From Hydrogenophaga crocea (GTDB lineage: Bacteria > Pseudomonadota > Gammaproteobacteria > Burkholderiales > Burkholderiaceae_C), in the NCBI RefSeq assembly GCF_011388215.1, contig NZ_CP049989.1, forward strand, positions 62,001-126,000: a stretch of 64,000 nt of DNA, given 5' to 3'. Below, in pieces: positions 35,185-43,969 of this stretch. The notes under the pieces were generated by a model. It was not told the origin of the DNA and searched no databases. It saw only the letters and a list, made by a program, of their open reading frames with translations. Position numbers and translations under genes: made by a program. The number at the start of each line of letters is the position of its first letter. The stretch's first letter is position 1.

Positions 35185-36366
35185 ATGCGCTATCGCGTGC
35201 TGTCGCTGCAGCCCGATCTGCAACGGGTGAGGCTCACGGTCGATGCGGTCGACGAGGCCGACGCCCGGCGCCAGCTCGGTGCGCGCGGCCATGAGGTGAT
35301 CTCGCTGCGCGCCGACCGTGGGCCCTGGGGTGGCGCGCGCGGCGCGGCCTTTCCCCTGGTGCTGTTCAGCCAGGAACTGCTGGCCCTGCTGCGCTCGGGC
35401 GTGGGCATCGTGGAAGCGGTGCAGACCCTGCAGGAAAAAGAAGGGCGAGGCGCCACGCAGGCCGTGCTCGAACGCGTGAATGCGTGCCTGCGCGAAGGCC
35501 AGCCGCTGTCGGCCGCGCTGCAGGCACAGCCGCAGGCCTTCTCGCCGCTGTACGTGGCAACGGTGCGCGCCAGCGAGCGCACCAGCAACCTGGCCGAAGC
35601 GCTCGAACGCTACGTGGACTACGCGCGCCGCATCGACGAGGTGCGCGGCAAGCTGGTGAACGCGGCCATCTATCCGGTGCTGCTGGTGTTGGTGAGCGCG
35701 CTGGTGGTGCTGTTCCTGCTCGCCTACGTGGTGCCCCGCTTCGCCCACGTGTATGAAGACCTGGGCGATCGGCTGCCGCTGGCCTCGCGCTGGATGTTGG
35801 CCTGGGGCCAGGCCATCGAACAGCATGGCCTGCTGCTGCTCGCGGGGGCGGGCGCGCTGGCGGCGCTGGCGCTGTCGGCGCCGGGCCGGCGCCTGTGGGG
35901 CCTGCTGCTGCAGCGGCTCTGGGCCCTGCCGGCCGTGGGCGAGCGGCTGCGCGTGTTCCAGCTCGCGCGGCTGTACCGCACCGTCGGCATGCTGCTGCGC
36001 GGTGGCATCGCGGTGGTGCCCGCGCTCGAAATGGTGCAAGGGCTGCTGTCGCAAAGCCTGCGGGCCGATCTGGGCGCCGCCACCGAGGCCGTGCGCAACG
36101 GCCGCCCCTTGTCCGCGGCCTTCGCCGAGCACCGTCTGACCACACCGGTGTCGCTGCGCATGCTCGCCGTGGGCGAGCGCACCGGCGCCATGGGCGACAT
36201 GCTCGAACGCGCGGCCGCGTTCCACGACGACGAACTCGCGCGCTGGGCCGAATGGGCCACGCGCGTGGTGGGGCCGGCGCTGATGCTGGTGATGGGCGTG
36301 CTCATCGGCGGCATCGTGGTGCTCATGTACCTGCCGATCTTCCAGCTCGCGGAGAGCATCCAGTGA
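35185..36366 (+). CDS. gspF: Type II secretion inner-membrane protein GspF
   Basis: 393 residues with two T2SSF domains. The first contains LVLFSQELLALLRSGVGIVE and the second LYRTVGMLLRGGIAVVPALE; three membrane segments follow the normal pattern, the last being ALMLVMGVLIGGIVVLMYLP. It forms the platform under the pseudopilus and couples to GspE. Its stop overlaps the GTG start of gspE by 4 bases. Confidence 0.94.
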   Translation: MRYRVLSLQPDLQRVRLTVDAVDEADARRQLGARGHEVISLRADRGPWGGARGAAFPLVLFSQELLALLRSGVGIVEAVQTLQEKEGRGATQAVLERVNACLREGQPLSAALQAQPQAFSPLYVATVRASERTSNLAEALERYVDYARRIDEVRGKLVNAAIYPVLLVLVSALVVLFLLAYVVPRFAHVYEDLGDRLPLASRWMLAWGQAIEQHGLLLLAGAGALAALALSAPGRRLWGLLLQRLWALPAVGERLRVFQLARLYRTVGMLLRGGIAVVPALEMVQGLLSQSLRADLGAATEAVRNGRPLSAAFAEHRLTTPVSLRMLAVGERTGAMGDMLERAAAFHDDELARWAEWATRVVGPALMLVMGVLIGGIVVLMYLPIFQLAESIQ

Positions 36367-38024
36367 ACGCCCCCACCGATCTGCAGGCGCTGGTCGCGCC
36401 CTACGACACCGCCATGCTGCGCAACGCGCTGCGCGAGGCGGCCGCGCGCGGCCTGCCCCTGGTGGCCCTGCTCGAAGCGCAGGGCGAAGACCCGCAGGTG
36501 CTGTCGCTGCGGCTGGCGCGCAGCGCCGCGCTGCCGCACTTGGACAGGCACGCGCTCGACGCGCTCACGCCCGCCTTCGACGCCTTGCCCTACACCGAGG
36601 CGGTGCAGCGCGAATGCCTGTTCATGCGCGACCCCGCCGGCGCGGGCGTGCTCGTGGTGGCCAACCCCTTCGACGCCGACCTGCAGGCCTGGGCCCAGGA
36701 GCGCGTGCGCTGCCCCATGGCGCTGCGCGTGGCCGCGCGCGGCGACATCGAGGCCTGGCTCGCACGGCACGAGGAAAGCCTGCGCGCCATGGACGGCCTG
36801 TCGAGCGAGCAGGCCGGCACGGCCGACGACGCGCGCGCCGAAGACATTTCGCTGCGCAGCATCGGCGAAGACACCAGCCCCGTGGTGCGGCTGGTCAACT
36901 CCACGCTCTACGACGCGCTCAAGGCCGGCGCGAGCGACATCCACCTCGAGACCGGCCCCGGCGGCATCGCCATCAAGTACCGCATCGACGGCGTGCTCGC
37001 CTCGGTGGGCCACATCGCGGGCAGCGACACCGCCGACCAGGTGGTCTCTCGCATCAAGGTCATGGCCGAGCTCGACATCGCCGAGCGCCGCGTGCCGCAG
37101 GACGGCCGCTTCAAGGTCGCCGCGCGCGGCCGGCGCATCGACATCCGCGTCTCCATCATGCCCAGTATCCACGGCGAAGACGCGGTGCTGCGCGTGCTCG
37201 ACAAGGAGCGCCTGGCCGATGCGGTGAGCGGCCTCACGCTCGACACCCTGGGCTTCGACGCGGCCACCAAGGACGTGCTGCGCGGCCTGTGCCGCCAGCC
37301 CTACGGCATGGTGCTGGTCACCGGCCCCACGGGCAGCGGCAAGACCACCACGCTGTACGGCGCGATCAACGAGATCCACAGCGGCCACGACAAGATCGTG
37401 ACCATCGAAGACCCGGTCGAATACCAGCTCGGCGGCGTGCTGCAGATCCCGGTCAACGAGAAAAAGGGCCTCACGTTCGCGCGCGGCCTGCGCTCCATCC
37501 TGCGCCACGACCCCGACAAGATCATGGTGGGCGAGATCCGCGACGCCGAGACGGCGCAGATCGCCGTGCAGGCCGCGCTCACCGGCCACCTGGTGCTCAC
37601 CACGGTGCACGCCAACAACGTGTTCGACGTGCTGGGCCGCTTCACCCACATGGGCCTGGACCCGTACAGCCTGATGGCCGCGCTCAACGGCATCGTGGCG
37701 CAGCGTCTGGTGCGGGTGCTCTGCAAGGAATGCTCGGTGCCCGCCGCGGCCACCGACCTCATGGCCGCGCCCGGCGAAGGCCAGTGGCGCAGCGCCTGCG
37801 GCTGCGCGGGTTGCCGCGGCACCGGCTACAAGGGCCGCAAGGCCGTGGCCGAGGTGCTGGTGCTCGACGACGAACTGCGCGAGGCCATCGTGGGCCGCGA
37901 ACCGGTGCGGCGCATCAAGGAACTGGCGTTCGCCAAAGGCACGCGCGAACTGCGCGAAGCCGCGCTGGCCCTGGCGCGCCGCGGCGAGACCAGCCTGCAG
38001 GAGGTGCAGCGTGTGGTTCGCTGA
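36363..38024 (+). CDS. gspE: Type II secretion ATPase GspE
   Basis: 553 residues. The N-terminal domain is followed by the ATPase core: Walker A GPTGSGKTTTLYG, the Asp box IVTIEDPVEYQL, Walker B ILRHDPDKIMVGEIRDAETA and the His box LVLTTVHANN. A zinc motif, CKEC and CGCAGC, is present near the C-terminus as in GspE. It powers pseudopilus assembly at the inner membrane. The GTG start overlaps gspF, giving a GTGA junction. Confidence 0.95.
   Translation: MNAPTDLQALVAPYDTAMLRNALREAAARGLPLVALLEAQGEDPQVLSLRLARSAALPHLDRHALDALTPAFDALPYTEAVQRECLFMRDPAGAGVLVVANPFDADLQAWAQERVRCPMALRVAARGDIEAWLARHEESLRAMDGLSSEQAGTADDARAEDISLRSIGEDTSPVVRLVNSTLYDALKAGASDIHLETGPGGIAIKYRIDGVLASVGHIAGSDTADQVVSRIKVMAELDIAERRVPQDGRFKVAARGRRIDIRVSIMPSIHGEDAVLRVLDKERLADAVSGLTLDTLGFDAATKDVLRGLCRQPYGMVLVTGPTGSGKTTTLYGAINEIHSGHDKIVTIEDPVEYQLGGVLQIPVNEKKGLTFARGLRSILRHDPDKIMVGEIRDAETAQIAVQAALTGHLVLTTVHANNVFDVLGRFTHMGLDPYSLMAALNGIVAQRLVRVLCKECSVPAAATDLMAAPGEGQWRSACGCAGCRGTGYKGRKAVAEVLVLDDELREAIVGREPVRRIKELAFAKGTRELREAALALARRGETSLQEVQRVVR
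37999..38005 (+). promoter_or_regulatory. Ribosome site for the GspL/PilM-like gene
   Basis: AGGAGGT, 5 bases before the GTG at 38011 and inside the end of gspE, supports this non-ATG start. Confidence 0.65.
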
Positions 38025-38826
38025 CACCGCGGTCCCCGCCGGCCTGCTGGCCGACGGCGCCGTGCTGCTGCCTGCGCGGCGTGCGCACGGTGAGCCCGAG
38101 CTGCGCGCGGCCGCGGCGCCCGCAGCGAGCGATGCGCCCTGGCAGGCCAGCCTGGACGCCCTGCTGGCCCTGCTGCGCGCGCCGGGCCGGCGCCCCGCGG
38201 CGCTGAGCCTGAACCTGAGCGCGGCTTTCGTGCGCTGGCACCTGCTGCCCTGGCCCCCGGGCGCGGGATCGCCCGCCGAGCTCGACGCCGCGGTGCGCCT
38301 GCGCCTGCGCGCAGTGCACGGCGCGGCCGTCGAAGGCTGGCTGCTGCAGCGCGCCGAGGGCGTGCCCGGCCAGCCGGTGCCGGTGTGCGCGATCGACCAG
38401 GCCCTGTTGCAGGCCGTGCGCAGCGGGCTGGCGGGCGCGGGTTGGCGGCTGCACCGCCTGCAGCCGTATGCCGCCGCGGCCTTCGATCACTGGCGCCCGG
38501 TGTGGCGCCGCGGCGCGGCCTGGCTGGCGGTGGTCGAGGCTGATCACCTCACGCTCGCGCTCGTGGACCGCGGGCGCTGGGCTGCGCTGCGCAGCGTGCG
38601 TTGCCACGGCGGCGACAGCGCGGCGCTGCAGGCCGCGTGCGCCGGCCTGCAGGCGCGGCTGGCCCTGGAGGCCGAGCGCCCGGTGCCGCCCGACACGCCG
38701 CTGTATCTGACCGGCCCAGTGGCGCACGAGCACGCGGGCACGGACCCGGTGGCCGGGCAATGGCTGCGGCCCGAAGGCGGGCCCGCGTGGTGCGACGGCC
38801 CCGCGCGGCTGGCCTGGGGGCGCTGA
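38011..38826 (+). CDS. GspL/PilM-like assembly protein
   Basis: 271 residues with no membrane segment. The sequence suggests a reduced actin-like fold: ALSLNLSAAFVRWHLLPWPP, PVPVCAIDQALLQAVRSGL, and WLAVVEADHLTLALVDRGRW. Such proteins (PilM in type IV pili, the cytoplasmic half of GspL in type II secretion) link the ATPase to periplasmic partners. The next two genes look like PilN and PilO, so the PilM comparison is apt. The call rests mainly on gene order and fold-like patterns. Confidence 0.6.
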   Translation: MWFADTAVPAGLLADGAVLLPARRAHGEPELRAAAAPAASDAPWQASLDALLALLRAPGRRPAALSLNLSAAFVRWHLLPWPPGAGSPAELDAAVRLRLRAVHGAAVEGWLLQRAEGVPGQPVPVCAIDQALLQAVRSGLAGAGWRLHRLQPYAAAAFDHWRPVWRRGAAWLAVVEADHLTLALVDRGRWAALRSVRCHGGDSAALQAACAGLQARLALEAERPVPPDTPLYLTGPVAHEHAGTDPVAGQWLRPEGGPAWCDGPARLAWGR

Positions 38827-38828
38827 GC

Positions 38829-39353
38829 ATGGCGGCCCTGAACATCGACTTCGCCCACCCGCGCCCGCGCCACCCGCGGCTGGCCTGGGGGGTGCTGGCC
38901 CTGGGCGCGGCCGGCCTCGCGCTCGCCCTGCTCGACCACCAGGCCGCGCGCGCGCAACACCGGCTTGCCGAGGCCTCGCTCGCCCAGGTGCGCGCGGTGC
39001 CGCGCGCGCGCACGGTGGCCGCCGCGGCGGCGCCCACGCCCGAGGCGCAGCGCGCCACCGAGCGCGCGCGTGCGGCGCTTGTGAGGCCCTGGGGCGCGGT
39101 GTGGCGTGAACTCGAAAACACCCTGACCGGCGACGTGGCCCTGCTCGGCATCGACGCCTCGGCGGCCCGGCTGGACACGCGGCTGACGGCGGAAGCGACC
39201 GGCATGGAGCCCGCCGTGGCCTACGTGGAGGCCCTGCGCGCCTCGCCGCGCGTGCGCTCGGCACAGCTCACGCACCACGAGCGCCGCGAGGTCGAGGGGC
39301 AGCCGCTGCTGCGCTTCACGGTCGAGGTGCGCTGGGAAGGGGTGGCCCCATGA
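38829..39353 (+). CDS. PilN-like membrane protein
   Basis: 174 residues. A cytoplasmic N-terminus (MAALNIDFAHPRPRHPR) contains the NIDF-like element by which PilN binds PilM. One membrane segment follows (LAWGVLALGAAGLALALL), then a coiled stretch and a ferredoxin-like domain (GMEPAVAYVEALRASPRVRS). This corresponds to PilN, or to the C-terminal half of GspL. It starts 2 bases after the previous gene and overlaps the next by 4. Confidence 0.65.
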   Translation: MAALNIDFAHPRPRHPRLAWGVLALGAAGLALALLDHQAARAQHRLAEASLAQVRAVPRARTVAAAAAPTPEAQRATERARAALVRPWGAVWRELENTLTGDVALLGIDASAARLDTRLTAEATGMEPAVAYVEALRASPRVRSAQLTHHERREVEGQPLLRFTVEVRWEGVAP

Positions 39354-39895
39354 AGCCGGCGCGCAGCCCCGTGTGGCGCTACCGCCTGCAGCGCGCGGGC
39401 TGGCCCGCCTGGCTCGGCGGCGCCATGGTGCTGGCCGCCCTGGCCATCGGCCCCTGGGTGAGCGACCCCTTGCACACCGAGGCGGCGTCGCTGGCCGCGC
39501 AGGCCGAGCGGCTGCGGCGCGCCCAGGCGCAGCGGCCGGCCGATGTGCTGCAGCGCGCGAGCGACCAGGGCGCGGCCTTCGTGGCCGAGTTGCCCGCGAG
39601 CGATGCCGCGCTGGCCGCGGTGCAGGACCTGCACCAGCTTGCGCAACAGCACGGCGTGCGCCTGGCCTCGGGCGAGTACCGGCTGGTCGCCGAGCCCGGC
39701 CAGCGCTGGCAGCGCTACGAAATCAGCCTGCCCGCGCAGGCCAACGACCTGGCCCTGCGCCGCTGGATGGCCGACGCGCTCAACCGCTGGCCCAGCCTGG
39801 CGCTCGACGACTGGAGCGTCTCGCGCGAGCAGGCCGCGCAGGACGCGTTGCAGGCGCGCGTGCGCTGGTCCTTCTACCTCCGGAGCCCCTCATGA
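39350..39895 (+). CDS. PilO/GspM-like membrane protein
   Basis: 181 residues: one N-terminal membrane segment (WLGGAMVLAALAIGPWVS), a coiled-coil rich in Ala, Arg and Gln, and a ferredoxin-like domain (LHQLAQQHGVRLASGEYRLV, YEISLPAQANDLALRRWMAD). This order matches PilO and GspM, which dimerise with PilN or GspL in the inner-membrane platform. It overlaps both neighbours by 4 bases. Confidence 0.65.
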   Translation: MKPARSPVWRYRLQRAGWPAWLGGAMVLAALAIGPWVSDPLHTEAASLAAQAERLRRAQAQRPADVLQRASDQGAAFVAELPASDAALAAVQDLHQLAQQHGVRLASGEYRLVAEPGQRWQRYEISLPAQANDLALRRWMADALNRWPSLALDDWSVSREQAAQDALQARVRWSFYLRSPS

Positions 39896-40422
39896 CCCGG
39901 TCGCTGCTGCTCTATGGCGGCCTGGCCGCCACGCTGATGGCCGTCTGGTACACCGCCGGCCTGGACGCGCCGGCCGATGCGTTGCTGGTGCCGGCACGGC
40001 GCGCCGCGGCGCCCGGCGCTGCCATGCCGGCCGTGCCCGCGCCCGCGCCCTCCGCCGTGGCCGCAGCCCCGATCGCCGGGCCCGTGGTGCGCATGGGCGA
40101 GGAACGCATGGCCGCGCCGCGCGGCGCGCTCATGGGCGCGCGCGACTGGCGGCCACCGCCGCCACCGCCGGCCCCGGCACCGGCCGTGGCGGCGGCGCCG
40201 CCGCGCGCGCCCCAACTGCCGTTCCAGTACCTGGGCCGCCTCGACGACGAGGGCGGCACCCGGGTGTTCCTGAGCGAAGGCAACCAGGCCCGGCCGCACG
40301 TGGTGCGCGTGGGCGACCGCCTGCGCGACTACCAGGTCGAGTCCATCAGTGCCCAGGGCATGGGCCTGATCTACCTGCCCCTCAACCAGAAGCAGCAACT
40401 GCTGTTCGGAAGCGCCCCGTGA
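39892..40422 (+). CDS. PilP/GspC-like periplasmic linker protein
   Basis: 176 residues. An N-terminal hydrophobic segment (LLLYGGLAATLMAVWYTAGL) is followed by a Pro/Ala-rich linker of about 80 residues and a small homology-region domain at the end: LPFQYLGRLDDEGGTRVFLS, VVRVGDRLRDYQVESI. PilP and GspC use such a domain to bind the secretin, whose gene follows with a 4-base overlap. The lack of a PDZ domain fits either a short GspC or PilP. Confidence 0.65.
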   Translation: MTRSLLLYGGLAATLMAVWYTAGLDAPADALLVPARRAAAPGAAMPAVPAPAPSAVAAAPIAGPVVRMGEERMAAPRGALMGARDWRPPPPPPAPAPAVAAAPPRAPQLPFQYLGRLDDEGGTRVFLSEGNQARPHVVRVGDRLRDYQVESISAQGMGLIYLPLNQKQQLLFGSAP

Positions 40423-42578
40423 AACCTTTGACCGTGTCCCGCCACGCCGGCCTCGCACCGGCCGTGCTGCTCGGCCTGCTGCTGGCGGGCTGTGCGTCCC
40501 ATCCGGCGATCCAGGAAAGCGAAACGCTGTATGCCAGCGGGCGCGGCGAAGAGGGCGTGCAGCGCCTGGAGAGCGCGATGCGCGAGTCGGGCAGCGACCG
40601 CGAGTTGCGCGCCGCCTACTTCCGCCAGCGTGACCGCGTCTCGGCCACACTGGTGGCGCAGGCCGAGACCGAACGGCTCGAAGGCCGGCTCGACACCGCG
40701 CGCGAGTTGTTCGATCGCGCGCAGCGGCTCGACCCCAACAACCCGCGCGTGCGCGACGGCCTGATCGGCCTGGACAACGAGGTGCGCGTGGCCACGCGCA
40801 TGGCCGAGGCGCGCCAGCAGATCGAGCGCAAGCAGGGCGAGCAGGCCGAGCGCACGCTGCGCGAAGTGCTGCGCAGCGCGCCCGGCCATGGCGAGGCGCG
40901 CCGCCTGCTCGAACGCCTGCGCGCCGAGGCGCCGCGGCCCGCGACCGCGCCCACCGCGCTCGCCGAAGCGCTGAGCAAGCCCATCACGCTCGACTTCAGG
41001 GACGCGCCCATCAAGTCGGTGTTCGACGTCATCGCCCGCACCAGCGGCGTGAACTTCGTGTTCGACAAGGACGTGCGCGCCGACACCCGCGTGACGCTCT
41101 TCGTGCGCAACACCAGCGTCGAGGAGGTGATCCGCATCGTGCTCACCACCAACCAGCTCGACCGCAAGCTGCTCAACGACAACACGCTGATGGTGTTTCC
41201 GGACACGCCCGCCAAGGCGCGCGGCTACCAGGAGCTCGTCACGCGCAGCTTCTACCTCGCCAACGCCGACGTGAAGCAGGCGCAGACCATGATCCGCACG
41301 CTGGTGAAGTCGCGCGACATCTTCATCGACGAGAAGCTCAACCTCGTGATCGTCAAGGACACGCCCGATGCGGTCCGCCTGGCAGAGCGCCTCATCGAGT
41401 CGCTGGACATGGCCGAACCCGAGGTGATGCTCGACGTCGAGGTGCTCGAGGTCACGCGCAGCCGCCTGCTGGAGCTGGGCGTGCGATTCCCCGACCAGAT
41501 CGGCTACGGCCGGCTGCAGAACGACCTCACGACCACCATCGTCAACAACGGCGTCACGCAGAGCAACACCACGCCGGGCGGCCGCCTCGCCGAGGGCTTC
41601 ATCGACCTGCAGAACCGCAGCGGCCTGACCTCGTTCGTGGCCAACCCCGCGCTCACGCTCAACCTGCGCAGCCAGGCCGGCACCGGCAACACGCTGGCCA
41701 ACCCGCGCATCCGCGTGAAGAACCGCGAGAAGGCCAAGATCCACATCGGCGACAAGCTGCCGGTGTTCACCACCACGTCCACCGCCAACGTGGGCGTGTC
41801 TTCGTCGGTGTCCTACCTCGACGTCGGGCTCAAGCTCGACGTCGAGCCCAACGTGTACCTCGACAACGAGGTGGCGATCAAGGTGGCGCTCGAAGTGAGC
41901 TCGGTGGTGCGCGAGATCACCGGCCCGGCCAACGCGCTGGCTTACCAGATCGGCACGCGCAGCGCGGGCACGGTGCTGCGCCTGCGCGATGGCGAAACGC
42001 AGGTGCTCGCCGGCCTCATCAGCGACGAAGAGCGCAGCAACGCCAACCGCCTGCCGGGCCTGGGCGACGTGCCCGTGCTGGGGCGGCTGTTCTCGAGCAC
42101 GCGCGACAACTCGGGCAAGACCGAGATCGTGCTGCTGATCACGCCGCGCGTGGTGCGCAACGTGGCCCGCCCCGAAAGCGCCGATTTCGCGCAACCCGCG
42201 GGCTCGGAGGCCGCCGTGGGCGTGGCGCCGCTGCAGCTGCAGCGCACCGCGCCGCGCAACCTCTCGGTGTCGAGCAGCGGCGGCGCGTCCGCGCGCCTGC
42301 CGCTGCCGCAGGCCGTGCCGGCGCCGCGCGAAGCGGCCGATGCGCCCACCGAGGCCGCCGCCCCCGAGCCCGGCGCGGGCCGCGAGCTGCGCGAGGGCGG
42401 CGCGCCTGCGGCCAGCGCCACGCCCGCCGCGCCCGCGAACGCCGCCGCCGAGGGCGCTGCCAGCGCGCCGGATCGCGCGGCCGAGTCCACGCCACCGGCC
42501 AACCCCTCGTCGGTCACGCTCACGCCGGTGGCGCCATTGGCGCCCGCCACGCCGGCCACGCCGGCCGCACCCCGGTGA
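40419..42578 (+). CDS. gspD: Lipoprotein secretin GspD
   Basis: 719 residues. A lipobox LLLAGC puts lipid on Cys25. A TPR-like region follows (TARELFDRAQRLDPNNPRVR, ERTLREVLRSAPGHGEARRL). Then come an N0/N1 region (ITLDFRDAPIKSVFDVIART) and the secretin core with QVLAGLISDEERSNANRLPG and VLGRLFSSTRDNSGKTEIVL, forming the outer-membrane channel. A low-complexity Ala/Pro tail of about 120 residues ends the protein. Self-lipidation may replace a pilotin, since none is encoded here. The GTG start gives a GTGA junction with the previous gene. Confidence 0.93.
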   Translation: MKPLTVSRHAGLAPAVLLGLLLAGCASHPAIQESETLYASGRGEEGVQRLESAMRESGSDRELRAAYFRQRDRVSATLVAQAETERLEGRLDTARELFDRAQRLDPNNPRVRDGLIGLDNEVRVATRMAEARQQIERKQGEQAERTLREVLRSAPGHGEARRLLERLRAEAPRPATAPTALAEALSKPITLDFRDAPIKSVFDVIARTSGVNFVFDKDVRADTRVTLFVRNTSVEEVIRIVLTTNQLDRKLLNDNTLMVFPDTPAKARGYQELVTRSFYLANADVKQAQTMIRTLVKSRDIFIDEKLNLVIVKDTPDAVRLAERLIESLDMAEPEVMLDVEVLEVTRSRLLELGVRFPDQIGYGRLQNDLTTTIVNNGVTQSNTTPGGRLAEGFIDLQNRSGLTSFVANPALTLNLRSQAGTGNTLANPRIRVKNREKAKIHIGDKLPVFTTTSTANVGVSSSVSYLDVGLKLDVEPNVYLDNEVAIKVALEVSSVVREITGPANALAYQIGTRSAGTVLRLRDGETQVLAGLISDEERSNANRLPGLGDVPVLGRLFSSTRDNSGKTEIVLLITPRVVRNVARPESADFAQPAGSEAAVGVAPLQLQRTAPRNLSVSSSGGASARLPLPQAVPAPREAADAPTEAAAPEPGAGRELREGGAPAASATPAAPANAAAEGAASAPDRAAESTPPANPSSVTLTPVAPLAPATPATPAAPR

Positions 42579-43063
42579 TGCCCATGCAGGCCCTGCAGCG
42601 CGGCTTCACGCTCATCGAACTGGTGGTCACCGTGGCCATCGTGGGCGTGCTCGCCTCGGTCGCCGTGCCGCTGGTGGAGGTTCAGGCGCAGCGCGCGCGC
42701 GAGAGCGAGCTGCGTGCCGCGCTGCGCCAGATCCGCGAAGCGATCGACGCCTACAAGCAGGCCTACGACGAAGGCAAGCTGCCGCAGCGCGTGGGTGCCA
42801 GCGGCTACCCGCGCTCGCTCGACGAACTCGTGCAGGGCGTGCCCGACGTGCGCAGCCCCGACGGCAGCCAGCGCCTGGTCTTCCTGCGCCGCATTCCGCG
42901 CGACCCCATGAGCCCCGACCTGGACGCCCCGGCCGCCAGCGGCTGGGGCCTGCGCGCCTACGGCAGCCCGCCCGACGAGCCGCGCGCGGGCGAGGACGTG
43001 TTCGACGTCTATTCGCTCTCGCCGCGCCGTTCGCTGCGCGGCGAGCCCTACCGCCAGTGGTGA
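42578..43063 (+). CDS. Pseudopilin (GspG-like)
   Basis: 161 residues. A short leader ends at RG before FTLIELVVTVAIVGVLASVA, with Glu5 present. The body has ALRQIREAIDAYKQAYDEGK and LPQRVGASGYPRSLDELVQG, like GspG rather than GspH, but longer. It may form part of the pseudopilus or its tip. ATG 42578 was chosen (TGATG junction with gspD); GTG 42575 and ATG 42584 are also possible. Confidence 0.82.
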   Translation: MPMQALQRGFTLIELVVTVAIVGVLASVAVPLVEVQAQRARESELRAALRQIREAIDAYKQAYDEGKLPQRVGASGYPRSLDELVQGVPDVRSPDGSQRLVFLRRIPRDPMSPDLDAPAASGWGLRAYGSPPDEPRAGEDVFDVYSLSPRRSLRGEPYRQW

Positions 43064-43446
43064 TGCGCATGCGATCCCGCGGCTTCACGCTCATCGAACT
43101 GCTGGTGGTGATGGCCATCGTGGCCACGCTGCTCACGCTGGTCACGCCGCGCTACTTCGCGCAGGTCGAGCGCGCGCGCGAGGTCGCGCTGCGCGAAACC
43201 CTGGGCGTCACGCGCGCGGCCATCGACCGCTTCCACGGCGATCACGACCGCTATCCCGCGAGCCTCGAAGAACTGGTGGACAAACGCTACCTGCGCAGTC
43301 TGCCGCTCGACCCCGTGACCGAGCGCAGCGACAGCTGGGTGCTGCTGCCGCCCCCCGGGCGCGCCGACGGCGAAGCGGCGGGCGGCGCGGTGTGGGACCT
43401 GCGCAGCGGCGCCGTGGTGGAGGGCAAGGCCTATGACCAGTGGTGA
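43063..43446 (+). CDS. Pseudopilin (GspG-like), short
   Basis: 127 residues with leader MRMRSRG before FTLIELLVVMAIVATLLTLV. The body (TRAAIDRFHGDHDRYPASLE) again resembles GspG. The C-terminus ends DQW, while the previous pseudopilin ends RQW. Together with the first gene of the operon this gives three GspG-type subunits, an unusual number. It overlaps the next gene by 14 bases. Confidence 0.82.
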   Translation: MRMRSRGFTLIELLVVMAIVATLLTLVTPRYFAQVERAREVALRETLGVTRAAIDRFHGDHDRYPASLEELVDKRYLRSLPLDPVTERSDSWVLLPPPGRADGEAAGGAVWDLRSGAVVEGKAYDQW

Positions 43447-43969
43447 GCGCATGCCGGCGCCGCGGGCCCGCCGCCAGCGGGGCATGGGCTACCTGCTGGT
43501 GCTCTTTGCCATGGCGGCCATCGGCATCGGCCTGGCGGGCACGGGCGAGGTGTGGCGAACGAGCGCGCAGCGCGAACGCGAAACCGAGCTGCTGTTCGTG
43601 GGGCAGCAGTTTCGCCTCGCGCTGGCCTCGTACCGCGACAGCAGCCCGCCCGGCACGCCGGTGGCGCCGCAGAGCCTGGACGAGCTGATCGAAGACCCGC
43701 GCTTTCCCAACGCGCGGCGCCACCTGCGCCGGCTCTGGGCCGACCCCATGACCGGCAAGGCCGAGTGGGGGCTGGTGGTGGCGGGCGGGCGCATCGTGGG
43801 CGTGCACAGCCTGGACACGCGAGAGCCGCTGCGCAGCGCCTTTCGCGCGCGCGACGCCGAGCTCGCCGGCGCGAGCTCGTACGCGCAATGGATCTTCAAG
43901 GCTGCCGAGATCCGGCAGCCCCTCAGCGACCCGTCCGTTTCGCCGAACGCCCCCCGGAGCCCCCCATGA
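43433..43969 (+). CDS. Atypical pseudopilin-like protein lacking Glu5
   Basis: 178 residues. The leader ends RRQRG and is followed by MGYLLVLFAMAAIGIGLAGT, a prepilin-like hydrophobic helix without the conserved Glu at position 5. Then come SAQRERETELLFVGQQFRLA and DELIEDPRFPNARRHLRRLW, and ADPMTGKAEWGLV. Absence of Glu5 is a hallmark of the tip subunit GspK, but this protein is much shorter than GspK. It may be a minor, tip-located pseudopilin. It overlaps epsA by 4 bases. Confidence 0.65.
   Translation: MTSGERMPAPRARRQRGMGYLLVLFAMAAIGIGLAGTGEVWRTSAQRERETELLFVGQQFRLALASYRDSSPPGTPVAPQSLDELIEDPRFPNARRHLRRLWADPMTGKAEWGLVVAGGRIVGVHSLDTREPLRSAFRARDAELAGASSYAQWIFKAAEIRQPLSDPSVSPNAPRSPP

Noticed and set aside
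36363..38024. GspE as a type IV pilus ATPase (PilB)
   Set aside because: GspG-type major pseudopilin and the gene order with GspF and a secretin fit type II secretion better, although the platform proteins look pilus-like; the hybrid reading is kept.
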